Of a stretch of DNA of 64,000 bases, positions 12,015 through 23,533 are shown one piece after another. The notes below the pieces were generated by a model that did not search any database, was not told where the DNA came from, and was given only the letters and a program-made list of their open reading frames with translations. Each line of letters starts with the position of its first letter. The first letter of the stretch is position 1. The stretch is from Lepidurus packardi (Eukaryota > Arthropoda > Branchiopoda > Notostraca > Triopsidae). The DNA is taken from the NCBI GenBank assembly GCA_023053545.1, contig JAKZAN010000001.1:3988565-4052564 (forward strand), read 5' to 3'. The position numbers were made by a program, and so were the translations under genes.

Positions 12015-15000
12015 TTAAGTAATAGATCGAAATTTAGGCAGAACCAAGCCAAACTTGCTTTCCACTCCACGGAAAATCGGCAGTGCCACTTGGTAGCCGC
12101 CAATTAGATCCGGATTCGACAATGTATCGTCCAAGTTCATCTTGGGCACTCCTGCTTTAGCTTCCGATCCTACAGGACGTTGTCCACCAAAATCCACGTA
12201 AATTAGACGCTGCAGTACTTCATAGGTCGCCAATGTGACACCAAATTGGGGCGATGAACGGAACACACGAGCTAATAACATACATATTAATTATTTCTTT
12301 TAAAGCATCGGTATCCAGTAATAAAAATTTACCAGCAGTTCCTTTCCAGAAGGCTTTTCCGCCTTCTTCCCTGTAGATTTTCCTAGCAGCGTCCGCAATG
12401 CCATTGTAAGTCGTTTGTCCTTTGCGAGCCACGACCTGGAGGCGGGTCTTGATGACGTCAGCAGGCGTGACTAGTGAGGCTGCAGGAATGCCAGCAATGG
12501 CACCAGCTAACATAAGAGACAGCGGATGGTTATAACCGTTCGCGTCCGCCAAACGCGCTTTCGTGTGTGCGTACACGGGGAAGTAAATGGCGCTGAAGGG
12601 AATGTCGCGCAAAAAGCATGCGCTCGCTCCCTAACCATGAAACCAGATAAATCTCTAAATTGTTATGACAATCTTAAATGTTTTTTAGTAGTCTTTACCT
12701 TATATAGACCGCGTAAACCGAGCTCTTTGATGATCGTAACGGCCGAAATCTTGGCTGTCGATGCAATTTCCCCAGCGACTTGCAAGCGAATTTTGATCAC
12801 CTAGAAACTACTCATTAAAACGGAATTCAACGGGCAAGGAACAGTTTTACCTCGATCACGTTGGTGAAAACAACCTTGAAGGACAAATATACATTACTAA
12901 TCAATATTTAAGTAAACGAACAAACCAAATCTAATGCAAAACTTTTAGCCGAACGAACTATGCCAAAAATAACTATGCCAAAAAGATTCGACTTGGAGAT
13001 ATCGTGACTTAATAAAACTTAAGTTAGTTAGCTCATGGCTCTTGAATTGATTTCAGCCCATATTTACCTGACTTGCACCCGCCTATTAAAAATATAATAC
13101 TAATTAGTCGAAACTTTTATTCACGACTAATTAAAGCTTACGCAGGCTCCGGCAATAACCTCTCCATATCTTGGAATGTTGCCTTTTGAATCTGTGAATT
13201 TATCCCTCACCAGGTCGTTCATCTAATAGCAAGATAACATTTTCATCACAATTTTGAATAAAGATACTGATACTGAATGTGCTAATTAAATAAACCTACG
13301 GTCAACTTAATGGCCTTTTCAGGAGCTACACCAATGAGTTGTGGGATCAAACCACGGTATAGGCCCAAAACACCTTCATGACGAATCACTTTCTTACAAC
13401 AATCGAAAGAATTCCTGTACATCAATTCCCCAATATAGGATCCAGAGCGCTGATTTTGCATTCTCGTTTTAACCAAGTCAATTGGGTAGACAGCAGTGGC
13501 TCCAATAGCTACAAAAAATTAACAAGATTTTGAGTAAAACAGCGCTGTTGATATACTGAAAGTGATGTTTACCTCCTGCGAAAGAACCCAATGCAAATCT
13601 GTAAGCACTTTCCAAGACTTGGATCATAGCTCCACGCTCTTCTGGACTGGAAACAGCTTTAACTTGTGCAAAACGTCTTGTAATTTGCTTCATGTATTGC
13701 TCAGGTGCAATAGCTTGCAAATCCGCATACACAATTCGCCTAAATCAAATTTTTTTACCCGAAATTCTATAACGTTCCGGCAATTTGCAGTCAGATTTCA
13801 AGACACTAAAAAGAAATATGCAAATTACCCAGTTTGGTGTAGTAAATCGCAGAGCAAGAATAAGATATCCACTTCCAATGGAGTTAATTGGCACATGGTT
13901 TGCGACGCTTGCAAGAACTCCTCTAAACAATTATAATTTTTATTTTTCTTGAAAGCAAGAACTCGTAAATCACCTTTCGTGACTTCATGGGTGTAAGAAT
14001 TTTGCGTTGCGTGCAAATATATCTTCTTTACCAATTCCATGTTATTCAGTAACGAAATAAAGGCCACAAAATGGGCATAGGACACTTTACTGCTAGCACC
14101 AGTTGCTCCTCTTGCCGCCTAAAACGAAACCAAACAATTAATTAGTAGCTTTCTAGGAAAACTATATCAACTCCCTTCATAATTTAAGGAAACGAGTTCA
14201 ACAAGAATGGCACTAAAAAATAATTTAAATTCGAATGTTTGCTAACTTACGGCCACTAGATTGGCTTTCACATCTGGCGTGAGCAAATGGCACTTGATTG
14301 CCACCAATATATCGTTAAAATCTAAAGCGGTGATGAACCCAGTGCCTTTGGGATCATACGACTTAAATGCAGTCTTGGCATACTCTTCGTGAAAATCCTA
14401 AAACCATACAAAATTAATTAAATATATTCTGTAATACAGAGTATGGGTTTACGTGGATAAATTGGCTGAATTCTGCGTAGGTGATTACGCGTTTCTTTTC
14501 CTTCCCAAAGTAGAGCTTAATGAATTCACTGTCCAAATCGAATGGGATGCGTTGATGGAGCGTGGTTTGCTTAATAACAGATGCAAATTCCTCGAACGTG
14601 ATCATGCCTGTGCCTTGAGTGTCAAACAGCTGAAAAGTGGTTTGGTAAAGCGCGTCCGGCATGCATAATAGCCCTTCAAACGCTTGGAATTCGGGAAACG
14701 ATATAAGCCTTACAGATAATATACGTTAATTTGAACAAGCAATTTGGGGAATTTTTGTAACTATTACCCATCTTTACTGGTGTCTACGATTCCTCCGAAG
14801 AGAGCTACGGATTTGGCGTCAAAATTTTCGTCGGGGAAAAGTCCAAGATAGTTCCTGATAAAGTCCGTCGAGGTTAGGTATTTGTTTCCATCTTTTTCCA
14901 CGGTGGCATACTAAATAAAAAAAAAAGGAATTATGAAAAAAAAGAAACTAGTAATTTGAAAAGTAATTACTTTGTTGAAGATGGCATGAAGCTTCTCGGT

Positions 15001-15581
15001 GTTGGCGCGCTTGACGTAACTTACAGCCTAAACGAATCAAAAAGAATATTCGCGAAATTGCTTTTGGTCTTTACGTACCAAAGAAGGATCACAAAAAGGC
15101 AAAAATTACTTACTTCGGAGCTTTGGCATTGGGCAGTGGTTAGAAATCTGGTGAAGATGTCTAAGGGCTTTTTGGGTAGAATCAAATTCGTAAAAGGTGC
15201 AAAAAGGGGGTGGGCAGTCACGGCAGATTCCGAAGCCAAACCAAACGTCAAACGCATTCAGGTTGAAAGTGATAATTAGAAAGGGCAAAATTGGTACAAA
15301 TTAATTACAAATCCAAAAAAAAAGAACCAACAAAAAATAAAAGTATAAATAAAAGGCTCAAGCTCAAAGAGCCTAAACTGCAAGCCAAAAATAGCCGTTT
15401 GATTAACAAGTGTTTTGAGGAAGAAATCAACTTAATTAATCAACGAAACTCACCAGTATCATTTATGGCAACGTTAAAATTAACTTCGAAGTTAAAAAAC
15501 AAGTAAAAACTAAGTAATCTTGCAAATTTAATCCATATTTACCTGGTACGAAAATCGGCTTTCCGAAGCTGCAGGCGCCAT
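12015..15581 (-). CDS. aralar1: Mitochondrial aspartate/glutamate carrier (aralar/citrin)
   Basis: This is the calcium-regulated inner-membrane carrier that exports mitochondrial aspartate in exchange for cytosolic glutamate plus a proton. It feeds the malate-aspartate shuttle and is the SLC25A12/A13 orthologue. The first exon is short (15543-15581, 13 codons), starts ATG and ends with a GTAAAT donor. Exons to about 13.8 kb encode the N-terminal EF-hand domain: [32 protein letters not shown] and LTPLEVDIL. Exons from about 13.73 kb to 12.0 kb encode the carrier domain: [92 protein letters not shown] and IDFGG-like YVDFGG. The three PxD/ExxK/R carrier signatures are visible. About 14 exons are present, some tiny, such as the one near 12851-12875. 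The C-terminal tail with GLVLPKF is kept. No break was seen. Confidence 0.96.
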
Positions 15582-15759
15582 CTTTGATGAAGGACAAAAA
15601 ACGGATGGGGCATGTCCAGTTTTTAACGCATGAACCCGGGAAGTTTGAATGCTCAAAAACTTTATTATTTTATTTTTCTTGGAATACATGAAACAAAAGA
15701 ATTCAACGTTACAAACAACAAAATATTATCCGCATTATTTGGAAAATTTCTCTGCATTG

Positions 15760-16208
15760 TAAGAAAAACTGAAAATTAACGTTCCACTTTCAAGAAAAGT
15801 CGCTGATAACGATATCATCGTTTACGTGCAGAAATGAACGCTCTCTGAGGAAAATTAACCTGTTTACCACATAATTTTTCTTACACTATATACAAAGAAT
15901 GAGACCATCGCTGTAATGTAACAACTTTAATTTAAAGCATGAAGCTAGATTTAAGGCTTCTTTGGAAAGTTTTTCACATTTTTGTACCACGACTGAAAGT
16001 TAACGTTTCACCTTCAGAAGGTCACAGAAAAGGATGTCATGGTTTACGTGCAGAAACGAACGCTTGCAGCGGAAATTGATTGTATACCACATCCTTTTTC
16101 TTATACTAAATACAAGAACGAGACCATCGACATAATGAAACAACTTAAATCTAGAGCAACGAGCTTGATTTTAGGTATCCTTGGAAGACTTTTCAGGCTT
16201 TTTTGCCA
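15760..16208. repeat. Tandem duplication of the 3' end of the HIG1 gene
   Basis: Two copies of about 225 bp lie head to tail (about 15763-15985 and 15986-16208). The shared order is: ctgaaa.ttaacgtt, a tttacgtgcagaaa.gaacgct block, accacat..ttttctta, gagaccatcg, and an end block ..cttttttgccacga. The inner copy contains the last codons and stop of the HIG1-domain gene. In the outer copy the equivalent coding stretch has decayed, so it is not translated usefully. The copies differ at roughly one base in five, so the duplication is old. Confidence 0.75.
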
Positions 16209-16547
16209 CGAATTCGCTAAACAAAGAATAAGCCACTCCTCCAGTTAAGGCTAAAACCACCATTCCTTGTGCAGCCACACGCAATTGCATCAGGTAAACA
16301 GAAGTGGACATGGAACCTTTGGTCCTGTATTTGTATATGCCATATAAAACCGCTCCAGTCAATCCAGCCAATCCTAAAAGGAACAGTTTAAATTTATTAT
16401 TTAACGGCACCTATTTAACTTACCAATTGGCATAAAAGGAGCTTCCTTTGATTTACGCGCTAAGCGAGCCGATTGATTTTCTTCCTCGTAATCGAGCAAA
16501 TTGACTGGTGTCGAAGCCACGACTACGTCTTTAGCTTGGGAACCCAT
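16171..16547 (-). CDS. HIG1 domain protein (respiratory supercomplex factor-like)
   Basis: This is a two-exon gene. Exon 1 (16424-16547) starts ATG and encodes a polar N-terminus with the family block ARLARKSKEAPFMPIG. Exon 2 (about 16168-16373) encodes two hydrophobic hairpin spans (LAGLTGAVLYGIYKYR and GMVVLALTGGVAYSLF) joined by a loop with MQLRVAAQG. This is the QRRx-like HIG1 signature. The junction is phase 1, at ATTG|GTAAGT and cttttag|GATTG. The product of about 107 residues matches HIGD1A/HIGD2A length. Family members sit in the inner mitochondrial membrane and help assemble or tune complexes III and IV, especially in low oxygen. I cannot decide between HIGD1 and HIGD2. Confidence 0.87.
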
Positions 16548-17096
16548 TTAATTATTTCTTCTAAGTTATTAATGATAACTGCAATCAAGAAAAAAACGAA
16601 TCAGTCGAAATTACGTAAGAACTAAGATATTACCTTTGTAATATTATGAATACAAAAGAATAAAATTGTTTCTTATTTTACTGTGCAAGTTTAATTATTA
16701 CAAGTATAACCGAAGTATTACACTTACCAAAAGCTAGTTTTCTGCTGAGAAGCCGCTTTCATCGATAGTGATCGTATGTATTTCCCACAAATGAATAAGC
16801 AACAATGCCAGATGATTGCTTAGAGTTAAAAAATATGCTTTAGTAAGCCCTAATCAGTATTTATTAAATTAATTATTTAATTATAAAATTTAATATTCTT
16901 GTCTTCAAAGAGAACTTAAGGCTCCAATTTTCGATTTGGCATTGCTGTTCTTCGATTAATCCGTAACAGCTGCTACTAATTGTAGCGTTTCGGGAGACGG
17001 TTTTGCTACGAGCTTCTAGGTAGCTCCCGAAAGGGGCTATGCAGTTGTGTCCGAACTGCTCCATAAATGACAGCAAAGTTTCGGCGTCTCATTTGA

Positions 17097-17205
17097 ATTA
17101 GGTTAAGTTAGCTAAGGTTAAATTAGGTTAGGATAAGCTAGGTTAGCTTAAGTTAAGTTAGCTTAAGTAAGGTTAGGATAAGCTAGGTTAGCTTAAGTTA
17201 GGCCT
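17097..17205. repeat. Degenerate TTAGG-type (telomere-like) tract
   Basis: Imperfect repeats of the pentamer TTAGG and its variants TTAAG and TAAGCTAGG run for about 110 bp between the HIG1 gene and riboflavin kinase. TTAGG is the canonical arthropod telomere unit. Here the array is interstitial and decayed. No gene overlaps it. Confidence 0.8.
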
Positions 17206-17419
17206 CCCCCCTTCCCTCAAGAGCATAGCTCTCCATCTCCATTCCCGTCCTTTTCATCCGAAACGCGTATTTTTTTAGTAAAAGGAGGCAGCGCTAGGTT
17301 GCAGCGTGTACTGTTTGAAAACGAGGGAAAAGCTTCTCCCGATACGCTATAATTACTTACGTGTATCCGTGACCGGATTACTTATATTTTTTGAAGATAA
17401 GGAGAAAACATTCTCGACA

Positions 17420-18074
17420 ATGATGCAATTTCGCACAGGCTTGCCATTTTTTGCGAGTGGAGAAGTTGTCAAGGGCTTTGGTAGAGGAAGCAAACAACTT
17501 GGTATCCCCACAGGTGAAGAAAAGTCTTTAATTAGTTAAGTCGTTTTAAACCACTTAAGTACGTAGCGAATTTCCCTGATGACGTCGTCGAAAAATTACC
17601 CAAAGAGATTGAAACTGGGATTTACTTTGGGTTTGCCAATGTAGATAATGGTGAAATCCATAAAATGGTTATGAGTATCGGTTGGAATCCTTTTTACAAA
17701 AATATAAAAAAATCTATGGTAATGGTACGCATGCATGCACATTTGTTAATTAATTTTCATCTTAAAAGAGCTCTTAAATTAGGAAACTCATATCATACAT
17801 ACATTCCCCGAGAATTTCTACGGCTCTTTACTCAAGGTTGTTATTCTGGGTTATATTCGACCCGAACAATCCTACGATTCTTTAGGTAATAATTAAACAA
17901 TTATTATTACTGCTCAGTCGAGAATCACTAATTTTCGTAAAATTTTCCTTAGATGCTTTAATTGCTGCCATTCAGAACGACATTGCCAAAGCCTGTGAAT
18001 CATTATCGTTGGAAGAGTTCGCTATTTATCAGTCAGATTCGTATTTTGGGGTTAAAGAAATTTCAACAAGTTGA
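17420..18074 (+). CDS. RFK: Riboflavin kinase
   Basis: This enzyme phosphorylates riboflavin with ATP to FMN, the first step of flavin cofactor synthesis, in cytosol and mitochondria. Four exons join in phase: 17420-17513, 17567-17718, 17783-17885 and 17953-18074. The family signature VVKGFGRGSKQLGIPTANF is built across the first junction; its Gly-rich loop and the PTAN motif bind nucleotide and Mg. Then come ETGIYFGFA, HKMVMSIGWNPFYKN, ETHIIHTF.E.FYG and GYIRPE. The glutamate of the SIGWNP-to-ETHI segment supplies the catalytic base in known RFKs. The length, about 156 codons, equals monofunctional animal RFK. Two adjacent ATGs open the gene (17420 and 17423). The stop TGA is at 18072. A short intron spacing of 51-67 bp shows how compact genes are here. 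Confidence 0.96.
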
Positions 18075-18230
18075 ATTGATTATTTTTCTGCCTTAATCTT
18101 GTATTATTCTGTATATTCGTATAAAATACGAAAAAGTCGTTTCCAGTGCAATAGGCCTTATAGGACCAAACAATTCTAACAATACATACTACATTGGAAC
18201 ACGCCTAAATTTCGTGGACATTATAAAGAA

Positions 18231-19592
18231 TCATTTCTTAACCGAAGGTTTTTCCTTGTTAAGCGGAGGTGGTAAAGACTGAAGAATTTCGGCTTGTTCA
18301 GGGAAAAGAGGCTCGGCTTGGGAAAACCAATGATTTGAGACCCACGGCAATCGTTTTTTAAACTCTGTGCTCCAATGGTGTAGTCTACACCGGACAGGAG
18401 TGCTTTCCGAGCCGTTAATCTGCAAATTAACATTCATTAATTTACAAAAGATATTTATTTATTTTTGATTACGATGACAGTCACGAAGAATTCTTTGCCT
18501 TCAACTTCTAAGTTAGGACCGGAAATTATATTTTCTGGTAATGTAAGGGCATGGTCCGGGACCCAGAATCCAGCCCGACGAAAAGCGGATCTTATGTGCC
18601 ATTTCTCTAGGGTCCATGGATTTTCTAAATTAACGATTACAGCCAGAACCTGATGACGCAGATCTCTGATGGTCTAGAAAGTATTGATCTGAGTTAAAAT
18701 ACATAAAGATTGGGCAAAGTTAAGACCTTTTCAGCTAAAGGAGAGCTGTGAGTTACTCCACTTGCGGAAGTTTCTGTTTTGTATTTAGCGATATTTTCAG
18801 GTGTGGCATAATCAGCCAAACCTGGTAATAACAAGCCTAAACGAGCGTAATGAGGGCGAACAGACACTACATCTCCTCTTAGTCCCAAGCCTATATACAC
18901 AGAGTTTAAGGGTAACTTTGCAATCCTTTTCTAACTTTTTTTTAAGGATACCTTCAACGTAGGACGTTAAAACGAGTTTAATTTCTTCCTGTTTGCGTTG
19001 ATGGGTGTCTTCCACCAACTCGTATACGAAATTACGAGGTTTGAGTTTTTTTGGGGTGCTGTCTTTTTTGCCTAAGGCTGCGGGCCACTTTCTCTTCAAT
19101 ATCATAACGGTCTAAGCAGCATAAAAGATTAACAAGCGAATAATGCTCGGTTCATGAAAAATTAATTAGTAATGGATTGTAATACGAGTGACTCAATCAC
19201 ACAGTATGTGGATACTAAACAGCTGATTTCAGCCAGGTTGTAGGAGATGCCTAGCCATCCTCAGCCAACCACACGAGAGCCTTATTTTGCTTTTACGCCG
19301 CAGAGTGCTTAGAATAACCAAGTGTTAACCCTTACCTAACTAATCTAACCTAACTGAAGCTAACCTAACCTAAACCTTCCCTTTAATTTAACATGCGTCT
19401 CTCAAGTAGTAGTCATTTTCAAACGATCGAAATAGCCAGTGCTAGTATCCACATACTGCGTGATTGAGCCATTCGTGATTGCAATTAAAGTTAGTGTTAA
19501 GACTAAGAGTTATTTACCCTAACTTGTTCTACGTTTCCCGTACGAAATACACACTTGAGCAAAGAACTACATAACTTTATACTTTTAAACAT
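18231..19592 (-). CDS. MRPL9: Mitochondrial ribosomal protein bL9m
   Basis: This is a nuclear-encoded protein of the mitochondrial large ribosomal subunit. Exon 1 (19518-19592, 25 codons) has a basic, hydroxylated N-terminus rich in K, S, C and L, a plausible mitochondrial targeting sequence. It splices in phase 0 to exon 2 (19111 downward), giving the vertebrate-like TV.ILKRKW..VYELVEDT. The bL9 core GLRGDVVSVRPHYAR...LLPGLADYATPEN is assembled across the next junction (GAAG|GTATCC to tatatag|GC). Later exons have HALTLPEN, and FFVTV joined by a phase-0 intron to INGSESTPVR. The protein ends near PSVKK with the stop at 18231-18233. Intron 1 contains the MITE-like repeat at 19177-19483. It is transcribed convergently with riboflavin kinase, with only about 155 bp between the stops. 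Confidence 0.9.
19177..19483. mobile_element. MITE-like inverted-repeat element with internal CCTAA tract
   Basis: The ends are inverted copies of about 40 bp sharing ctcaatcac.cagtatgtgg and atacta. One is at 19177-19217 and its reverse complement is at 19443-19483, with a few mismatches. Between them lie ordinary sequence and a degenerate CCTAA (TTAGG) tract at about 19328-19385. The element lies inside intron 1 of MRPL9 and has no coding capacity. No clear target-site duplication was found, so a foldback duplication is an alternative. Confidence 0.65.
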
Positions 19593-19970
19593 AGTTACGC
19601 AATTTATTTTCCTAACGAACGCCACAGATAATTGACGAAAACCTGTGCTGAAAGTCACGTTTTTCTTGTTGTCACTGAAAAAGCTGACCGATTGAACGTC
19701 ATCGATGTCTAGAACATGATCGATAGTAGTTTCTTGATAGCTTTCTTATTCGATTCTTTGGTTACCATAAGAATTGTTTAAGTCGCGGCGAATGTAGGAT
19801 CCCCTGGTATTCAGGCAACCAAGTCCTGTGTTTTATTATGCTAAAGACTAACTTACTGGATCGGTGCCTTCTCATAGTAAAAAATTGCTTACACCCAAGC
19901 GACTTAACATTTAGTGCAAGGACTGCTGTCGATAGACGTTAAGCTAGCCTGACCCTTTCTTGTTCACATC

Positions 19971-20284
19971 TTAAAGCAGCAACTCGCCTAAAAGCGGGTT
20001 CAGGCATGTTGTTGGAGGAGTCTAAATGCAGCAAAAATGCGTAAAAGCGGATTCAGACAAGTTTTAAGAAGCATGTAAGCGTACTAATAACTTAACGTAA
20101 CTTAACCTAGCATAACTTAACCTGTCGAACGCAACCAGTTTAATCTAACCTAACTTAACCTATCCTAACGTAACCTGTCCTAACGTAACCTAACCTAGAA
20201 TACCTCGCCTGGAACAAAATAAGGCTCGGGTATGGTCGCAAGGCTAACATGGCTGAACCCGCTTTTAGGCAAGTTGCTGCTTTT
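19971..20284. mobile_element. Second MITE-like element with internal CCTAA tract
   Basis: Inverted ends of about 32 bp share the 20-mer core gcctaaaagcgggttcag (left, about 19973-20004) and its reverse complement (right, about 20251-20284), with one or two mismatches. A third, direct partial copy (gcgtaaaagcggattcaga) lies near 20040. The interior at about 20085-20200 is a degenerate CTAACCT/CTTAACCT telomere-like tract. There are no genes inside. Its architecture parallels the element at 19177-19483 although the terminal sequences differ. Confidence 0.7.
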
Positions 20285-21200
20285 AATGTAAACTACAAAG
20301 GATACGGCTAACTAATGCTTGTCGATTTTCTCTTTAGGAATCGAAATTGGATTCTACATCTTTAAAGGATTTGGAAGTTTATTGTCGATTCAATAAATTT
20401 TTATGAATTTATAAAAATAAAAGCGCGCAACCACGATACAAACATGAGTTTACGAACTCACACATCTAAAAATTACTACTTCGTCGTAGAAGTGTACGTT
20501 AGTGTTTCGAATTGTTATTAAAATTATTTTAATATGATTCTCGCCAATAGAGACACATATCAATGCAATGCTGGGAAAGTGCCACCAAGTTTCCAACAAT
20601 TGACCGCTTCAGTTCTCAAAGCGAATATCATCGCTGGAGTTAAACGGCTTTTCGGAGAAGTAAAAATCCTTTAATTAGCTAATTTCAATATTCTGATGCT
20701 TGACGAGCTATAGTTTGGCGCAGCTCAGCGAATTGATCTCCTTAAATTCACCTTGCCAAGTTCGTCCCTACTCCCAACATTTATTCTTTGCTGTTCCAGC
20801 GACTTTGCAGTAAAACTTCGCAGCGCCTTAACCCTCGCCTCCGTTTTAGAAGGCAAAGAATGTTATTATCGTATCCAAAAAGCGTCTTCATGCCTGCTTC
20901 TACTGTCCTTAGACTAAATGTGTTCAAAATAATGTAACATAATCATTAATACAAGGCAAAATACAAACGAGAGCTTGCGTCATTTTTTATCCTCTGTTAG
21001 CCTTCCGACTGGCTGATTTATTTGATTATAGGTTAATTTATCCCTTAGTTTAGCGTCACCTGGACCCCTTTTTTATCTCCCGTTCTTATCTTATCGTGAC
21101 CTTTATCACAAGATAAACGTTACATTTCCATCACAGTTACGTGGTTCGGTCACTTGTATTAATTTCGCAGTATAATCCAAAACGAAATGCGTTACCCAAC
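20285..21200. other. Spacer without recognised gene
   Basis: There is a small plus-strand frame at about 20534-20670. It begins ATGATTCTCGCC and could encode about 43 residues up to a stop or donor near 20658. It has no recognised domain and no partner exon that I could join. The promoter of the membrane-protein gene starting at 21201 should lie in the last few hundred bases; no core element was distinctive. Confidence 0.4.
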
Positions 21201-23485
21201 ATGAATTTTAGGTCGTGGTTTGTGTATGTAGGCCTAGTCGCCAATTGTGCCGCTACTATAGTATATCCCTCGCAAGCGAGAGTAGCATGTGAAGGAAACC
21301 CGAACCCCGATCCTTCAAGTAGTTTTATTGTTTGCATTTCCAGTTTATATAATAAGAAGAAGATATATATTTTTAGTCTAATTTTTATCGTCGTATTTTT
21401 CTATATTTTTGGGGTTTTAGATGCTACGAATTTGTTAAATAAAAGTTGGGTACAAGTCCATTCTCAAGAGTTTTTAATGCTTGAGCTACATTACCGCTGT
21501 AGTAAGAGCTCAAGATCAAGTCAAGGAGCGTCTGGGACCGTCTTTGACGTCATCCAAGTGGAGGCCAAGCACTCTCGGGCCATCGAGAATATTTGGTAAG
21601 TTAATTTGCTTTCCATGCAAACCCAAGGAAGCAGGACGGCCTCCCTATGCTGCAGCAAAAATATGTCTTTCTTTAACCAAAAAAGGCAAAGATTGAGAGG
21701 AAGATGCTCCTGTAGTGCGACAAGGGCTTGGTCTTATACGGGTCAAAAGATTGTCGTTATTTCCGCCTGGCTAGTCATGAGATGGATTTCCTTTTTCTTT
21801 TGGTTTCTTGTTTTTTTATTACTACCTAACCTTCCTCGCCCCTCCTTTCAGTTTGGACTACCAAGAGGAAACCGCCCACGTAATATTAATTTACGGAGGT
21901 TTCAATGCGTACCGAATGCGGATCTTGAGAACGAGTTCTTCTGAGCCTAATTGTGTCTTATTGTCCTCTGAATTTGGCTTAAAGACAGGTAAAGAACCTT
22001 TTATATAACTTAATATTTTGATTTATGTAATTAACTTGCGAGGTTTCGATATCTTTATGTATATGTAACTATGTTTATGTAGGGTTTCCTGTTGGACAAT
22101 TCTGCAATAATAGTATTGCTTGCAAAGCGAATCAAGTGTGCTCTAACGGTAAATGCGAATGTAATAAAGGGTTCTGTCCTGCGGCAACTCACTCAAGTTT
22201 GGAATGCAAGGATTGTGCAAGTACACATGAAGCCATAACGTTTTAATTTTTAACGATATTGATTGTCATATTATTTCTAAAGCTCCGTTAATTGGGGAGA
22301 ACTGTACGCAGAACATAGACTGCTATCAGAGCAGTTTGGGGTATCATAGCGAATGTGTTGATCACTCTTATTGTAATTGCCGAAGGGATTCGAAGTTGGA
22401 TTTGGATACTGGTATATGTGTGCCGAACTTCGGAGAAGACTATGAAATTGCGGTTAAGGTGGCGCTCGGAGCAGCTATTATTATTGCTGTGGGCATTTTG
22501 CTGGCCATTCTCTACAACACGTAATTATATTAGTTAGCCTTTAGCGAATTTACCAAAAATTTAGCATCCAATAAGAATCGGTAATTTGCTTGAGTATTTT
22601 TTTCAATACTGAATCCCTTTTAACGTGATACATTTTGCTGCATTTTAAGCTTGTGGGACACGTTGCAGCTAACACAATCTCTTGAATCACTTCCAATATT
22701 CCTTCGCAATTTTGTGTCGTTTCTTCTTAATTCCTTTCTACTATTGGCGTAGAGTAAATGTTGAACTTATGCGATATGTGTTCTATAATTAAAAGTTAAC
22801 TTTTGAAATGAGTAGCTTCTGTATCTTAAGTTTTCGCTAACAGTATCTCTGGATTACTTTCCCAACTCTGCGCAGGTACTTCAAACTTTGGAAGTAACTG
22901 TACTTTGTTCACTTCGTATTCAATTTTTTTTACAGTGTCCTCGAGCTCATTTTAAAATTCCTCTGATTTCCGAATACGAGTTCTTTCAATATTTATTTGC
23001 AAATTCTTGAACTTTCTTTCTAATTAATTTATCCTTCCCCAAATATGCTCAATAATTCTACGTAAATGTACTCAGTTTTTTCTTTCGTCTTAAATACCTT
23101 CTCATTTCTCGGTTTCTAACTACATTAGAGTTCGTCAGCGGACGCTCAACACTTCTACGACACCATTTACGCGCCAAGGCAACGTACGTCGCAGTTTAGA
23201 CAGTCTGCAGCGCCTAGTAGAAGGCTTATTATTGGATCGTCCACCCCCGTATACCCTCAACAACGACAAACCTCCAACTTACGACGAAGCCGTTCAAGAT
23301 TATGAGCCTTCTGCAACGGTAAATAAACGAATCAATAAACAAATATAATAAAATAAATTAGTCAAATATGGTATCCTATTATTAACTCTCTTATTATGAT
23401 TTAAGCGTAATCTCTTTAAATAGATAAATAAAATAAAACCAGTAATTAAAATACAAAAATAAAGCGATTCTCTTACTATTAAATG

Positions 23486-23533
<48 letters not shown>

